Shown here one piece after another: positions 1 through 7,734 of a DNA stretch of 23,389 bases. The first letter of the stretch is position 1, and every line of letters begins with the position of its first letter. Source of the DNA: Rathayibacter sp. VKM Ac-2759. Lineage in GTDB: Bacteria; Actinomycetota; Actinomycetes; Actinomycetales; Microbacteriaceae. The position numbers and the translations under genes were made by a program. The notes beneath the pieces were generated by a model, which saw nothing but the letters and a program-made list of their open reading frames with translations, searched no databases and was not told the DNA's origin. The DNA is taken from the NCBI RefSeq assembly GCF_009834225.1, contig NZ_CP047179.1:1-23389 (forward strand). The letters are read 5' to 3'.

Positions 1-1333
1 CAGCGTCGTCTGGCCAGAACCCGACGCCGCTGCTCTGCTTAGTGAGGAACGTCTCAGCGGTGGCCGCAATGCGCTCGTGCGGCTGGGACAGCAGATGTGT
101 CAGCAGGTCCAGCAGGAAGCGGTTCGCGCCTTGAGAGGGTGCCCGGACGAGTGCGCGTCGCACGAACCAGCTTTCGAGGACAGCGAGGAGCCGATCCCGC
201 TCGGCAGCCGGAATGTCGGCTTGTTCGGGTTCGCCGAGCCAGATCAGCAGCGGCTTGGCGAGCTCGGAGTCCAACGTGCCCGTGCGGTACACGAACAGCG
301 CTAGCCGTGAGAGGAGGCCGTCGCGGAGGAGCGCCTGCTCGGTGAACTCGCGATAGCGGGTCGCCGCAGCGTGGATCTCCGGCAGCAGCCGCTCCACTCC
401 ACCGCTCGCCGGATCTGACGCGTACCGCTTAAACGCCGTGAACACCTCACGCGCCGGGATCTCCCGCATCGTGCGAGCGGTCAGCCACTGCGTCAAGAAC
501 AGCGAGGAGCGCGTGTAGATGAGGCGGCCGGCGCGGACCTCGGTTTCCCAGAACGGGGTTTCGAACTGTGCCCACCACTGCTGGTACGCCTGCTCGGTCG
601 CTGCGGCGGACGCGTTCAACCGTTGGAACACGAAGTTCTTGATGAGGTCCGCCGCCGACAGCGGCGTCCCTCGGGCGTTGAGGGTCTCGAAGATCTCCTG
701 CGCGTCCTCGTCGGCCTGCAACTGGATCACCACGAGCTGCAGCTTCGTCGTGATCGCCGCGACCAGCGTCCGCGCTGCCCGCTGCGGGTTCTCTGCCGCG
801 TCCAACCAGGTCGCGATCGCATCGGTGAAGTACTGGTGCCCCTGCACCAGCCGGCTCTGCTCGAAGCCGTGGTGCACCACAGGAGGGGTGGCGCGCATCA
901 CGGCGGAGAACGATGCCCGGTCGCGGTTTGTGGGCCACAACTTGAACTGGTCCTCGGGCGTGGACCGGAACGCCTCGGAGTTCTCGACCAGGTCGACAAC
1001 CTGACCCGCGATCGGTGCCCAGTCGCGGATCGTCAACTCGGCGTGCAAGGCGTCCAGCAGGAGTTGAAGCGTCGTCAGACGCTGCTGGCCGTCGATGACC
1101 GACCACGCCTGCAACTCGCCCAGCGGAACTTGCTGCTGCTGAAGGACGATCGCGCCCATGAAGTGCGTCGCCTCAGGCCGCTCCGACACCACCTCCACCA
1201 GACGCGTAATGTCCTGCCAGAGCGGCTCCCACTGCAACTCCGCCGACCACACGTACGGCCGCTGAAACAACGGCAACACGAACCGCTGCGGAGCGAAAAA
1301 CACTTCTTGCGGACTACGCACCTGCGTCAGCAC
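1..1333 (-). CDS. GmrSD-like DUF262/DUF1524 protein, N-terminal 444 codons (continues at 23389)
   Basis: This is the N-terminal part of a modification-dependent restriction-type protein. Translated from the GTG at 1333, it shows the DUF262 (GmrS-like) hallmarks: QRPYVW at residues 24-29, the nucleotide-binding-type motif IDGQQR at 80-85 followed by LTTLQLLLDAL, and FETLNARGTPLSAADLIKN at 215-233. The frame is open to base 1 and ends with one leftover base. That base joins the two leading bases at 23389 to make a GAC codon, and the frame continues into the DUF1524 half. A TGA lies 12 nt upstream of the GTG. GGGGG about 6 nt before it is a plausible ribosome site, and the start MLTQVRSPQEVFFAPQR is typical of the family; a TTG two codons earlier is the alternative. 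DUF262 domains use nucleotides to control the DUF1524 nuclease. The target (modified phage DNA) is inferred. Confidence 0.9.
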   Translation of the reverse strand, partial: MLTQVRSPQEVFFAPQRFVLPLFQRPYVWSAELQWEPLWQDITRLVEVVSERPEATHFMGAIVLQQQQVPLGELQAWSVIDGQQRLTTLQLLLDALHAELTIRDWAPIAGQVVDLVENSEAFRSTPEDQFKLWPTNRDRASFSAVMRATPPVVHHGFEQSRLVQGHQYFTDAIATWLDAAENPQRAARTLVAAITTKLQLVVIQLQADEDAQEIFETLNARGTPLSAADLIKNFVFQRLNASAAATEQAYQQWWAQFETPFWETEVRAGRLIYTRSSLFLTQWLTARTMREIPAREVFTAFKRYASDPASGGVERLLPEIHAAATRYREFTEQALLRDGLLSRLALFVYRTGTLDSELAKPLLIWLGEPEQADIPAAERDRLLAVLESWFVRRALVRAPSQGANRFLLDLLTHLLSQPHERIAATAETFLTKQSSGVGFWPDDA

Positions 1334-1500
1334 AGCCAACCCCCGTCACAAGGCCCTGCGCCTCTCACCCGAGAGTAACCACCAGGAGCGACACGGCCGC
1401 CGCCAGCCGGCCGGCTCTACCCGCGGACTGATGGACCATGCGGCCCCGAATTTCGCTCCGCCGCAATGCGCCTCTCTACCAAGGCCGCTCACACGCTGAA

Positions 1501-3228
1501 TCAGCGAGCGTGACGGAGTTGCACCTTTTTCTGGTACTCGAAGTGCGTCCTCACGTCGGCCGAGACGTCGATGTTCTGGATCTTGCTAGAAGTAGGGGTG
1601 AAGCCGACGAGTCCGGCGGCCGTCTCTCCTGCCTGCGCGGTCCTGTAGAGGAGCTTCAAAATGTTGTCGTGGGTCGAGTGATAGTTGTAGACACCTTCAT
1701 CGACAGCTGCGGTCAGAGCGTCCCAGTTGCTCTTCGCGCCGATGGCGGCTCCGAGCAGGTGAGCGGACTCGATCCTCGGCCCGCCGGGTTTGGTTCCGAG
1801 CGCTTCGGCGGCGACGACCATCAGCCGCGCCCCGAGGCTGTGTCCAACCAGCACGTAGGACTCAGCGTCAGTCCTCGCCAGCAAATCTCCCACGATGACC
1901 CCAGTCTTGTCGGCTCGGTTTTTCGCGACGTGCCAAGGGTTCTTGGCAAGGTCCGCGGCGATCATCGCCAGCCCGGCAGCGTTCCCGAGCAATTTTGCGC
2001 CGAGCTTCGTGGCCCGGGCGGCGGCGGCTTTAGCGACGAAGAGACCTCCAGCGTTCCCGACGGCCCCGCCTACCAAGGTGGTGAGGTCGCTGATCTCCTT
2101 CGAGCCCCACCGGACGCGGTAGACGGGGGAGTCCGGGTACCGTCCGTCGACGATCTCCTTCCACCCACCCCACTTCTCTCCTTCACCCTCGGTGAGAAAT
2201 CCGTTGGCAACGACGACGGGCACGCCCCCTCTCCCAGGGCGCAGCAGTTCGATGCGGAAAGACTTGTCCTCGCGGAGGTACGCGTTGGACACCGAAGCGC
2301 CTAGAGCACCTCCGACCGCAGCCCCGACAGCGGTAACGACCGCCGTCCCACCGGCCATGCCAAGACCTCCGGCCGCGAGGGTTCCTCCTCCGAGCAACGC
2401 AAGGCCATGAGAGCTGGCAGCGGCGCCGGTCAGGCCACCAAACACACCGAGTGAGCCGAGGGCACCGCCGATCGCGGGGGCCGCGAGAAGAGCGACAGGC
2501 GCGGCCACCGTCAGGACGGCCGCACCTCCCAAAGCGATCCTCGCCGTCGCGTCCAGATCGGGCTTCTCGTACTTCAGGTACTCCTCGTAGTCGTGCAGCT
2601 CCCCGAAGGAGCCCTGCGCCTTCTCGAAGCCGGGAATGTCCCGGCGATGCTCGGCGCAGAACTGCGGGACGCGGAGCGCCCCCCGTTCCCGCACCGCCAT
2701 ATTGCTGCACCCCACAGCGACGCACGGAAGCGTGGGCGACCCACACCCCTGGCACACATACACCGGTAGCTGACCCGCGGGCCGGTTGGATTTGCGGTGC
2801 TCTGTGTTGAAGAAACAGGACGAGCACCAGCCGTGCTCGACGTCGAGCAGGGAGACGTCATCTGCGACGTCTGCGATCCACTGGGCGGTCTTCGCGAACG
2901 CATCCGCCTGCTTCTGAGCAGTACGCCGGTCGATCTCAGCCTGCTTCAGGGCTGCCTTCTGCTCCTCCGGGTCGGAGAGGCTGAGGGCATCGGCGTTCGA
3001 TGTCGTACGAGCCGCGAACCACGTCTTCGCGTATGCCCACATGTTGCTCCGCAACGCGGGATTGGTCTCCAGCACGCCGCCACGCTCTACAGCCGGCTCA
3101 AGATCAGTGAACTCGCCCACCAAGGACAGCGTTGCCCCCTGATCCGAAACGACATCAACCCTCAGGCGAGTTCCGTCGACGACATGGACGTGGAGTGAGC
3201 CAGGCATGACCAGATCGTCCCACAGCAT
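1501..3228 (-). CDS. DUF726-family alpha/beta hydrolase with zinc-binding N-terminus and glycine-rich hydrophobic region
   Basis: This 575-residue protein resembles DUF726 (TMCO4-like) serine hydrolases. Residues 1-125 form a variable N-terminus with a charged helix around 88-115. Cysteines 135, 138, 159, 162, 169, 174, 191 and His194 look like two zinc knuckles. Residues 231-312 are strongly hydrophobic and Gly/Ala-rich, so probably membrane-inserting. The hydrolase fold follows, with the nucleophile elbow GHSLGAR at 462-468 (Ser464), an HSTHD segment at 517-521 supplying a likely acid, and His562 as a candidate catalytic histidine. The substrate is unknown and a lipid is only a guess. The ATG at 3228 is used; an ATG at codon 8 with GGGAC upstream is equally possible. 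The gene lies 167 nt upstream of the DUF262 gene on the same strand and could be transcribed with it. A role in defence is conjecture. Confidence 0.85.
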   Translation of the reverse strand: MLWDDLVMPGSLHVHVVDGTRLRVDVVSDQGATLSLVGEFTDLEPAVERGGVLETNPALRSNMWAYAKTWFAARTTSNADALSLSDPEEQKAALKQAEIDRRTAQKQADAFAKTAQWIADVADDVSLLDVEHGWCSSCFFNTEHRKSNRPAGQLPVYVCQGCGSPTLPCVAVGCSNMAVRERGALRVPQFCAEHRRDIPGFEKAQGSFGELHDYEEYLKYEKPDLDATARIALGGAAVLTVAAPVALLAAPAIGGALGSLGVFGGLTGAAASSHGLALLGGGTLAAGGLGMAGGTAVVTAVGAAVGGALGASVSNAYLREDKSFRIELLRPGRGGVPVVVANGFLTEGEGEKWGGWKEIVDGRYPDSPVYRVRWGSKEISDLTTLVGGAVGNAGGLFVAKAAAARATKLGAKLLGNAAGLAMIAADLAKNPWHVAKNRADKTGVIVGDLLARTDAESYVLVGHSLGARLMVVAAEALGTKPGGPRIESAHLLGAAIGAKSNWDALTAAVDEGVYNYHSTHDNILKLLYRTAQAGETAAGLVGFTPTSSKIQNIDVSADVRTHFEYQKKVQLRHAR

Positions 3229-3237
3229 TTTCGCCGT

Positions 3238-3618
3238 TCAGTGCCACCTGAACCCGCAGCTCCACCCAGACCGGATCCACCGCACCACCCGCCGAAGCCC
3301 ACTCAAGAACAGACGCGCACGCTGGGCGCCCAGGGAGCCGAGCCGGCGGTAGTACGTCACCCGCGAGACGCCCAGGTCCCGCCCACCTGAGCCGCCAGCT
3401 CCCCCGCTTCAATCAGACGCAACGCACACGCGATCCGGCTAACCATCACCGTCCGGGGCCGACCGCCGAAGTTTTTCCCGGCGGCGCGCCGCTCGCTGGT
3501 CGAGTCGGCCATGCGCTCGCGTTCGATCTCGTGCTTCACCTGCGCCAGCACAGTCATGATCGTGACGTCTCGTATCTCGAGCGCTACGAGCCGCTGGTAG
3601 GCGGTATCGGCTGAGCGG
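3238..3618 (-). pseudogene. Decayed serine recombinase (resolvase) C-terminal remnant with a frameshift
   Basis: The minus strand from about 3557 reads TVLAQVKHEIERERMADS, RRAAGK and GGRP, the hinge and helix E region of actinobacterial Tn3-type resolvases. The helix-turn-helix begins with ALRLIEAGELAAQV. Near 3385 the frame is lost: the original frame hits a stop at about 3360, while the +1 frame restores RDLGVSRVTYYRRL, the expected recognition helix. The catalytic N-terminal domain with its YxRVS motif is absent. The in-frame sequence upstream runs only to a TGA near 3619 and is not resolvase-like. It is therefore a truncated, frameshifted relic. It is a different subfamily from the intact resolvase at 4163 and has no sequence in common that I could see. 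It probably marks an old transposon or resolution module. Confidence 0.75.
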
Positions 3619-3624
3619 AATCAG

Positions 3625-3840
3625 GTGGCGCAAGATGTGCGCATGCACAAAGTTCACCTCGAGAGCAATAGTGGCTTCTACCCGTGCGGCGCGACTAAGC
3701 CTCGCCTGACTTCAAGTGTGCTCGAAGAGGTGACATGCCACCTCTGCCGCGTCCGAGCTGAATGGAAGGCCGACCCTGAGAACCAGCGCGAGCTCGCAGA
3801 AGGAAGTGCCCGGCTCGATCGGTACAACGTCCCCGACTAG
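3625..3840 (+). CDS. Small CxxC-containing hypothetical protein
   Basis: A 71-residue protein starting at GTG 3625, with GGA about 6 nt upstream; an in-frame ATG at 3643 is the alternative. It has a His-rich start (His8, His11), then Cys21 in a YPCGA turn, and a CHLC pair at Cys38/Cys41. These spacings fit a small zinc-binding fold of the kind seen in many actinobacterial phage and plasmid proteins. The C-terminal third is charged and helical. A hairpin starts two bases after its stop codon, which supports it being a real transcription unit. It lies between two recombinase loci. I do not recognise a function. Confidence 0.55.
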   Translation: MAQDVRMHKVHLESNSGFYPCGATKPRLTSSVLEEVTCHLCRVRAEWKADPENQRELAEGSARLDRYNVPD

Positions 3841-3841
3841 G

Positions 3842-3860
3842 GGCGACGCAATACGTCGCC
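3842..3860 (+). terminator. Hairpin directly after the small CxxC gene
   Basis: GGCGACG and CGTCGCC form a perfect 7-bp stem around the 5-nt loop CAATA, starting two bases after the TAG of the preceding gene. No T-run follows, as is common in high-GC actinobacteria. The rest of 3861-4162 contains no convincing gene; it holds the repeat region noted at 4044-4147. Confidence 0.45.
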
Positions 3861-4043
3861 GGTAGGTACACGGCATGATCTACTCGAACAGCACTCCCGG
3901 GGGTCCCACCGCTGCGTTGTCGTGTCCGTCGCTGGGAGCACGGCTGGAAATAGCAGCCTGCACGAGTGCTCAAGGTCGCGTGCACGACCGAAGCGGGTCA
4001 TCACCTGTACCCAACGAGTCGGCCCATCGACCTGGGGTACACC

Positions 4044-4147
4044 CCAACTGGACGTCAGGCAGGTCCGCCGGATCACGTCCGACTAGGGTCACTTCGCGCT
4101 TGTCTGACACATACCTTCGCGACTCCTAGACTCCAACTGGACAGTTA
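4044..4147 (+). promoter_or_regulatory. Candidate res (resolution) region upstream of the resolvase
   Basis: CCAACTGGAC occurs twice as a direct repeat, at 4044-4053 and 4133-4142, and each copy is followed by a related sequence (GTCA and AGTTA). TGTCTGACACATACC lies between them at 4101-4115. Serine resolvases usually act at a res region of paired, related subsites next to their own gene, and this sits 16-120 nt upstream of the resolvase start. It may also carry the resolvase promoter, so that the protein represses itself. Subsite symmetry is weak by eye, so the call rests on location and the repeat. Confidence 0.35.
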
Positions 4148-4162
4148 GGGGTCGGAGGCGGC

Positions 4163-4738
4163 ATGTCGGGTCAGCGGGTTGGGTACGTGCGGGTGAGCAC
4201 GCTGGATCAGAGCACCCTCCGCCAGCTCGACGGCGTGGCGCTGGATCGGGTGTTCGAGGACAAAGCCTCCGGTAAGGACGTGAACCGGCCGCAGCTCGAA
4301 GCGATGATCGGGTTCGTCCGCGACGGGGACACGGTGCTCGTGCACTCGATGGATCGGCTCGCGAGGAACCTCGAGGACCTGCGCCGGCTGGTGCGCCGGC
4401 TGACGGACAAGCGGGTCCGAGTCGAGTTTGTGAAGGAGCAGCTGACCTTCACGGGCGAGGACAGCCCGATGGCGAACCTACTGCTGAACATGATGGGCGC
4501 GTTTGCGGAATTCGAACGCGAACTCATCCGGGAACGTCAACGCGAAGGCATCGCCCTGGCCAAGCAGCGCGGCGCCTACCGCGGCCGCGCCCGCTCCCTC
4601 TCCCCCGCGCAGGTCAACGAGTTGCGCGAGCGCGCCACCACCGGCGTCCCGAAAACGCTCTTGGCAAAGGAGTACGGCATTAGTCGAGAGACCGTCTACG
4701 CATACCTCCGCGCCGCTGCGCCAGCACCCACGGACTAG
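4163..4738 (+). CDS. Serine recombinase, Tn3-type resolvase/invertase family
   Basis: A complete 191-residue resolvase. The catalytic serine is Ser12 in YVRVSTLDQ (8-16), with Arg10 next to it. The second active-site segment is HSMDRLARN (61-69) with Arg65 and Arg68. Helix E runs through NMMGAFAEFERELIRERQREGI (109-130), and a C-terminal helix-turn-helix spans about 163-182 (KTLLAKEYGISRETVYAYL). GGAGG lies 5 nt before the ATG. Length and domain order are normal for a small resolvase. On a plasmid it would resolve multimers into monomers, or it may be left over from a Tn3-family transposon; no transposase is visible. It converges with the methyltransferase gene. The 275 nt between them hold nothing I can call and are more AT-rich than the resolvase. 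Confidence 0.93.
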   Translation: MSGQRVGYVRVSTLDQSTLRQLDGVALDRVFEDKASGKDVNRPQLEAMIGFVRDGDTVLVHSMDRLARNLEDLRRLVRRLTDKRVRVEFVKEQLTFTGEDSPMANLLLNMMGAFAEFERELIRERQREGIALAKQRGAYRGRARSLSPAQVNELRERATTGVPKTLLAKEYGISRETVYAYLRAAAPAPTD

Positions 4739-5013
4739 CACCGCCCACAAAGGCTCGCAGAGGACACCGACGAGCTGTCCCGTTTGACGCCCCGTCACCG
4801 GACTACTCACCGGGCAGGTCTTACGGGACGTTCTCACCTGCACGAATCCGCCAATGCCGACTGGCTCAGCCACGACCGGCCAGCTACCCCTCTACGGGAC
4901 GGCTGGTGCGGTGAGCGGCTTCTCCTACTACGACAGACTCGGTGAGTCCCCTACTTTAATACGACAACTCCGTCTAAATAGGTATTGCTGGCAACTCACC
5001 CGACAAACTTCGC

Positions 5014-7734
5014 CTATCGATGCGTCATCTGTGCGTAACGACTCAAGAGGTGCCGTTGCCGTTCCAAAAGTGTGGAGTAAGGGTCAAGTCTGAAGATAGA
5101 GAACGTCAGACGATCCAAGCTCATATGCGCCCTCAGTAACTCTTCACTTCCAAGTCCCTCTTTGTACATTTCGGATAGTGACATCTCCGGAAGGTTATGG
5201 CGCGCCTCCTTGATAGCCTGTGCTGCATTCACCAGAGATCGTCGATCATCGGAGGATAGCCGGGGGAGTGGGTAATTGTTCCATACCAGGTTGATACTGA
5301 AGCTCAGACGAGATTCCAAGCGCCCCCCAACTAACTGCTGCCAATCAGCAAAAAGGGAACTAGATGCTATGGCAAGGGTCGTTCCGTCCGGATCGGCCGA
5401 CGAGTAGAGCTTCATTCCGATGACGGTGTCCGGTTGCATGTCTCCAACCGTGCAATATTTCCGGTGCTCGCTGAAGGTCTGTGGGAACGCGACAAATTGA
5501 GCGACAGGTTGACGGTCCTCGCCGAACAAGCCGGATAGGTTAGCAAGCCGCTTGGTTGCCGCACGGTCACTTGCTGCACGGTCTAACGCGAGAGCGTTAA
5601 CTCGCTCGCGCAAAATAGGAGAAACGGTTAGATCTGAGGGATCCGCGTCACGCAACCAAAGGCACCACCGTGTTTTGCCGTTGATGAATTCATCCCCGTT
5701 CGCAAATTTGCGAATATATTTCCGCGCGATGGGATCTTTTTCAATCACTCGTTTCGTCGCGTCGGAAAAGATCAAGTGCCCAAAGTCGATTGGATTTGAC
5801 CCGGACGATACGACGCCCATGTCCTCGCTAAGCGGCTGATTTCGCGGCACGACGACCACATCTGATGCATCAATCAGGTAGGGGCTGATTCGGTCTACCG
5901 TCACTTCGACAGGCTTTGAGTTAGGCCTCTCATATGTAAACAGCTGTGGCGTACTCCGTTCCTTGTCGAATCCAACAATGACCGTATGGACGCCCGCAGG
6001 GTCGGGCGCCTCGGATGTCCAAGCGAATGGACGATGGGCGAATCGAATTCTCCATCCGTCTGCAAAAAGCGGCCCAAAGAGGTAACTAACGGAGAAGCCC
6101 TGCACGATCGAATTTGTCGTGACGAAAGCAAACTTCGCACGCTTCGTGCCGGCGAAAAACACAAGACACTTTGCATGCCAACTGGTGACAAAGTCCAAAT
6201 ATCCGAAGTACAATTTACCCCAGGCGACCTTCATATCTGCCGTCTGCGCCGCGGATCGCTCTTTGTGCCCAAGATACGGCGGGTTCCCGAAAATCAGGAC
6301 ATCGTCAGCTTTTCCAACAAGTTGTTTCCAGTCCTCCCTAAGAGCGTTTGCATGAAGAATTTTCGGCGCAATCGAAATTGGAAGACGATCCGGAGCAACA
6401 CCAAAATCTTGCGCCATTCTCTGGTTAGCAAGATGATCCATCAAGAGCATCGCAACTTCGGCTATTCGTGCAGGCCATTCATCAATTTCGATACCAAAAA
6501 AGTGATCCAGTGTTACCCGGATGTCGCCAGTTACATCAAACGTACCCTGATACCGACGATCGGTTCCGCTAGCTAGATCGAGTTCGCGGCGTCGAACAAT
6601 CAGGTCAAGTTCTAGTGCCCTGAGTTCTCGGTAAGCAACGATCAGGAAGTTGCCACAACCGCACGCCGGATCGAGGAATCGGAGGCTCCCCAAATAAGTC
6701 TGAAGACGGTTGAGTCCAGCGATGCTGTCCCAGTTCTCGATCAGGCGGTTCCGCAAATCATTGAGAAACAGCGGCTCAATCGTTCTGAGAATATTTTCTT
6801 CTGTGGTGTAGTGCTCTCCACCGCTGCGGCGTGCTTCCTTGGACTTGACCGTTTGAAACATTGATCCGAATACAGCAGGCGAGATTAACGACCAGTCGAA
6901 GTGGCAGGCGGCGATTAGGTCTCGCCGGAACTCCGCCGGTAATGGCCGCAGTTCCAGCCGTTCTGCGTACAAGCCTCCATTGACGTAGGGGAATTTTGTC
7001 AATGGGCTTTCCGGTGGGAGCTGCTGCATATTCTTGGGCGTGTCTAACGCTAGAAAGAGTTCAGTAAGGCGCAAGTGTAGCTCGGCATCATCCGTGTCGT
7101 CCACTAAGAACTGTAGAAAAATATCGCGGGACCACATATTGCTGTCGTCGGCAAATAGGACAAACAGGAGACGCGCTAGGAATAGCGTGGCCTCATGTTC
7201 ATTGTAATTTGCCTCAACAAGCCACGTATAAAGAGATGACATCAGGCGAGCGGCTTTGACCGAAGCCTGTTGGGCTTCTTCGTCGAAGGCTGCGCGCATC
7301 TTTGTGAGTAACTCGACGAGGGAAATGTCCTCATCGAAGTCGATCGCGATGGTGCTGAGCTGCTTTGCCATGTGAGCGTCTGCTTCACCGACAATGTGTC
7401 GGTGAACTAACAGCTTGGCGTTCGCCCCGCCCAGTTGTGCTCTCCGCGGCCAGCGCCACTCCTGGCGCCGATCGTCCGCGAAGATGACCAGTCGCTCATG
7501 ACTGTTTTGGCCGATGAGCTCGTCGAGGGTGCGCTGGATTCTCCGCGCTGGCAACTCCGCGCAGAACCAGATACGTAGGCCCTTATAGCCCGCGATTTGC
7601 GTTAGTGAGTACGCGTGGCCCTCTACCTCGAACTTACAGTCTGGTTGGTCGGGGTTGTTCCAGCCGAGCTCGGTGATGAACAGTTCGCGTAGGTCTTGGT
7701 TGTCAACGAATGCGAGAAGTTTAGCCTCATTCAT
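5014..7734 (-). CDS. MmeI-like adenine-specific DNA methyltransferase of a two-gene restriction/defence system
   Basis: A 906-residue class I SAM-dependent N6-adenine methyltransferase. Residues 1-135 form a small alpha/beta domain with no PD-(D/E)XK signature visible. Residues 136-300 match the MmeI helical spacer (YVNGGLYAERL at 250-260, DWSLISPAVFGSMFQ at 280-294). GGEHYTTEENILRTIEPLF at 305-323 leads into the SAM-binding motif DPACGCGNF (355-363) and the catalytic NPPY (484-487). A target-recognition region follows from about 620 to 830. MmeI itself is a fused endonuclease-methylase; here the usual N-terminal nuclease is missing and the neighbouring PLD/helicase protein probably supplies cleavage. 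The ATG overlaps the helicase stop (ATGA), so translation is coupled. Two 60-base stretches counted (6121-6180, 6361-6420) have 31 and 29 G+C, far below the backbone, suggesting recent acquisition. Confidence 0.93.
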   Translation of the reverse strand: MNEAKLLAFVDNQDLRELFITELGWNNPDQPDCKFEVEGHAYSLTQIAGYKGLRIWFCAELPARRIQRTLDELIGQNSHERLVIFADDRRQEWRWPRRAQLGGANAKLLVHRHIVGEADAHMAKQLSTIAIDFDEDISLVELLTKMRAAFDEEAQQASVKAARLMSSLYTWLVEANYNEHEATLFLARLLFVLFADDSNMWSRDIFLQFLVDDTDDAELHLRLTELFLALDTPKNMQQLPPESPLTKFPYVNGGLYAERLELRPLPAEFRRDLIAACHFDWSLISPAVFGSMFQTVKSKEARRSGGEHYTTEENILRTIEPLFLNDLRNRLIENWDSIAGLNRLQTYLGSLRFLDPACGCGNFLIVAYRELRALELDLIVRRRELDLASGTDRRYQGTFDVTGDIRVTLDHFFGIEIDEWPARIAEVAMLLMDHLANQRMAQDFGVAPDRLPISIAPKILHANALREDWKQLVGKADDVLIFGNPPYLGHKERSAAQTADMKVAWGKLYFGYLDFVTSWHAKCLVFFAGTKRAKFAFVTTNSIVQGFSVSYLFGPLFADGWRIRFAHRPFAWTSEAPDPAGVHTVIVGFDKERSTPQLFTYERPNSKPVEVTVDRISPYLIDASDVVVVPRNQPLSEDMGVVSSGSNPIDFGHLIFSDATKRVIEKDPIARKYIRKFANGDEFINGKTRWCLWLRDADPSDLTVSPILRERVNALALDRAASDRAATKRLANLSGLFGEDRQPVAQFVAFPQTFSEHRKYCTVGDMQPDTVIGMKLYSSADPDGTTLAIASSSLFADWQQLVGGRLESRLSFSINLVWNNYPLPRLSSDDRRSLVNAAQAIKEARHNLPEMSLSEMYKEGLGSEELLRAHMSLDRLTFSIFRLDPYSTLLERQRHLLSRYAQMTHR

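Noticed and set aside
447..1378. Long open frames on both strands (219 and 251 codons)
   Set aside because: They are shadows of the DUF262 gene, whose true frame carries the IDGQQR and FETLNARGTPLS motifs.
3861..4129. Short plus-strand frames between the hairpin and the resolvase
   Set aside because: No ribosome sites or protein-like composition; the region fits a regulatory/res segment better.
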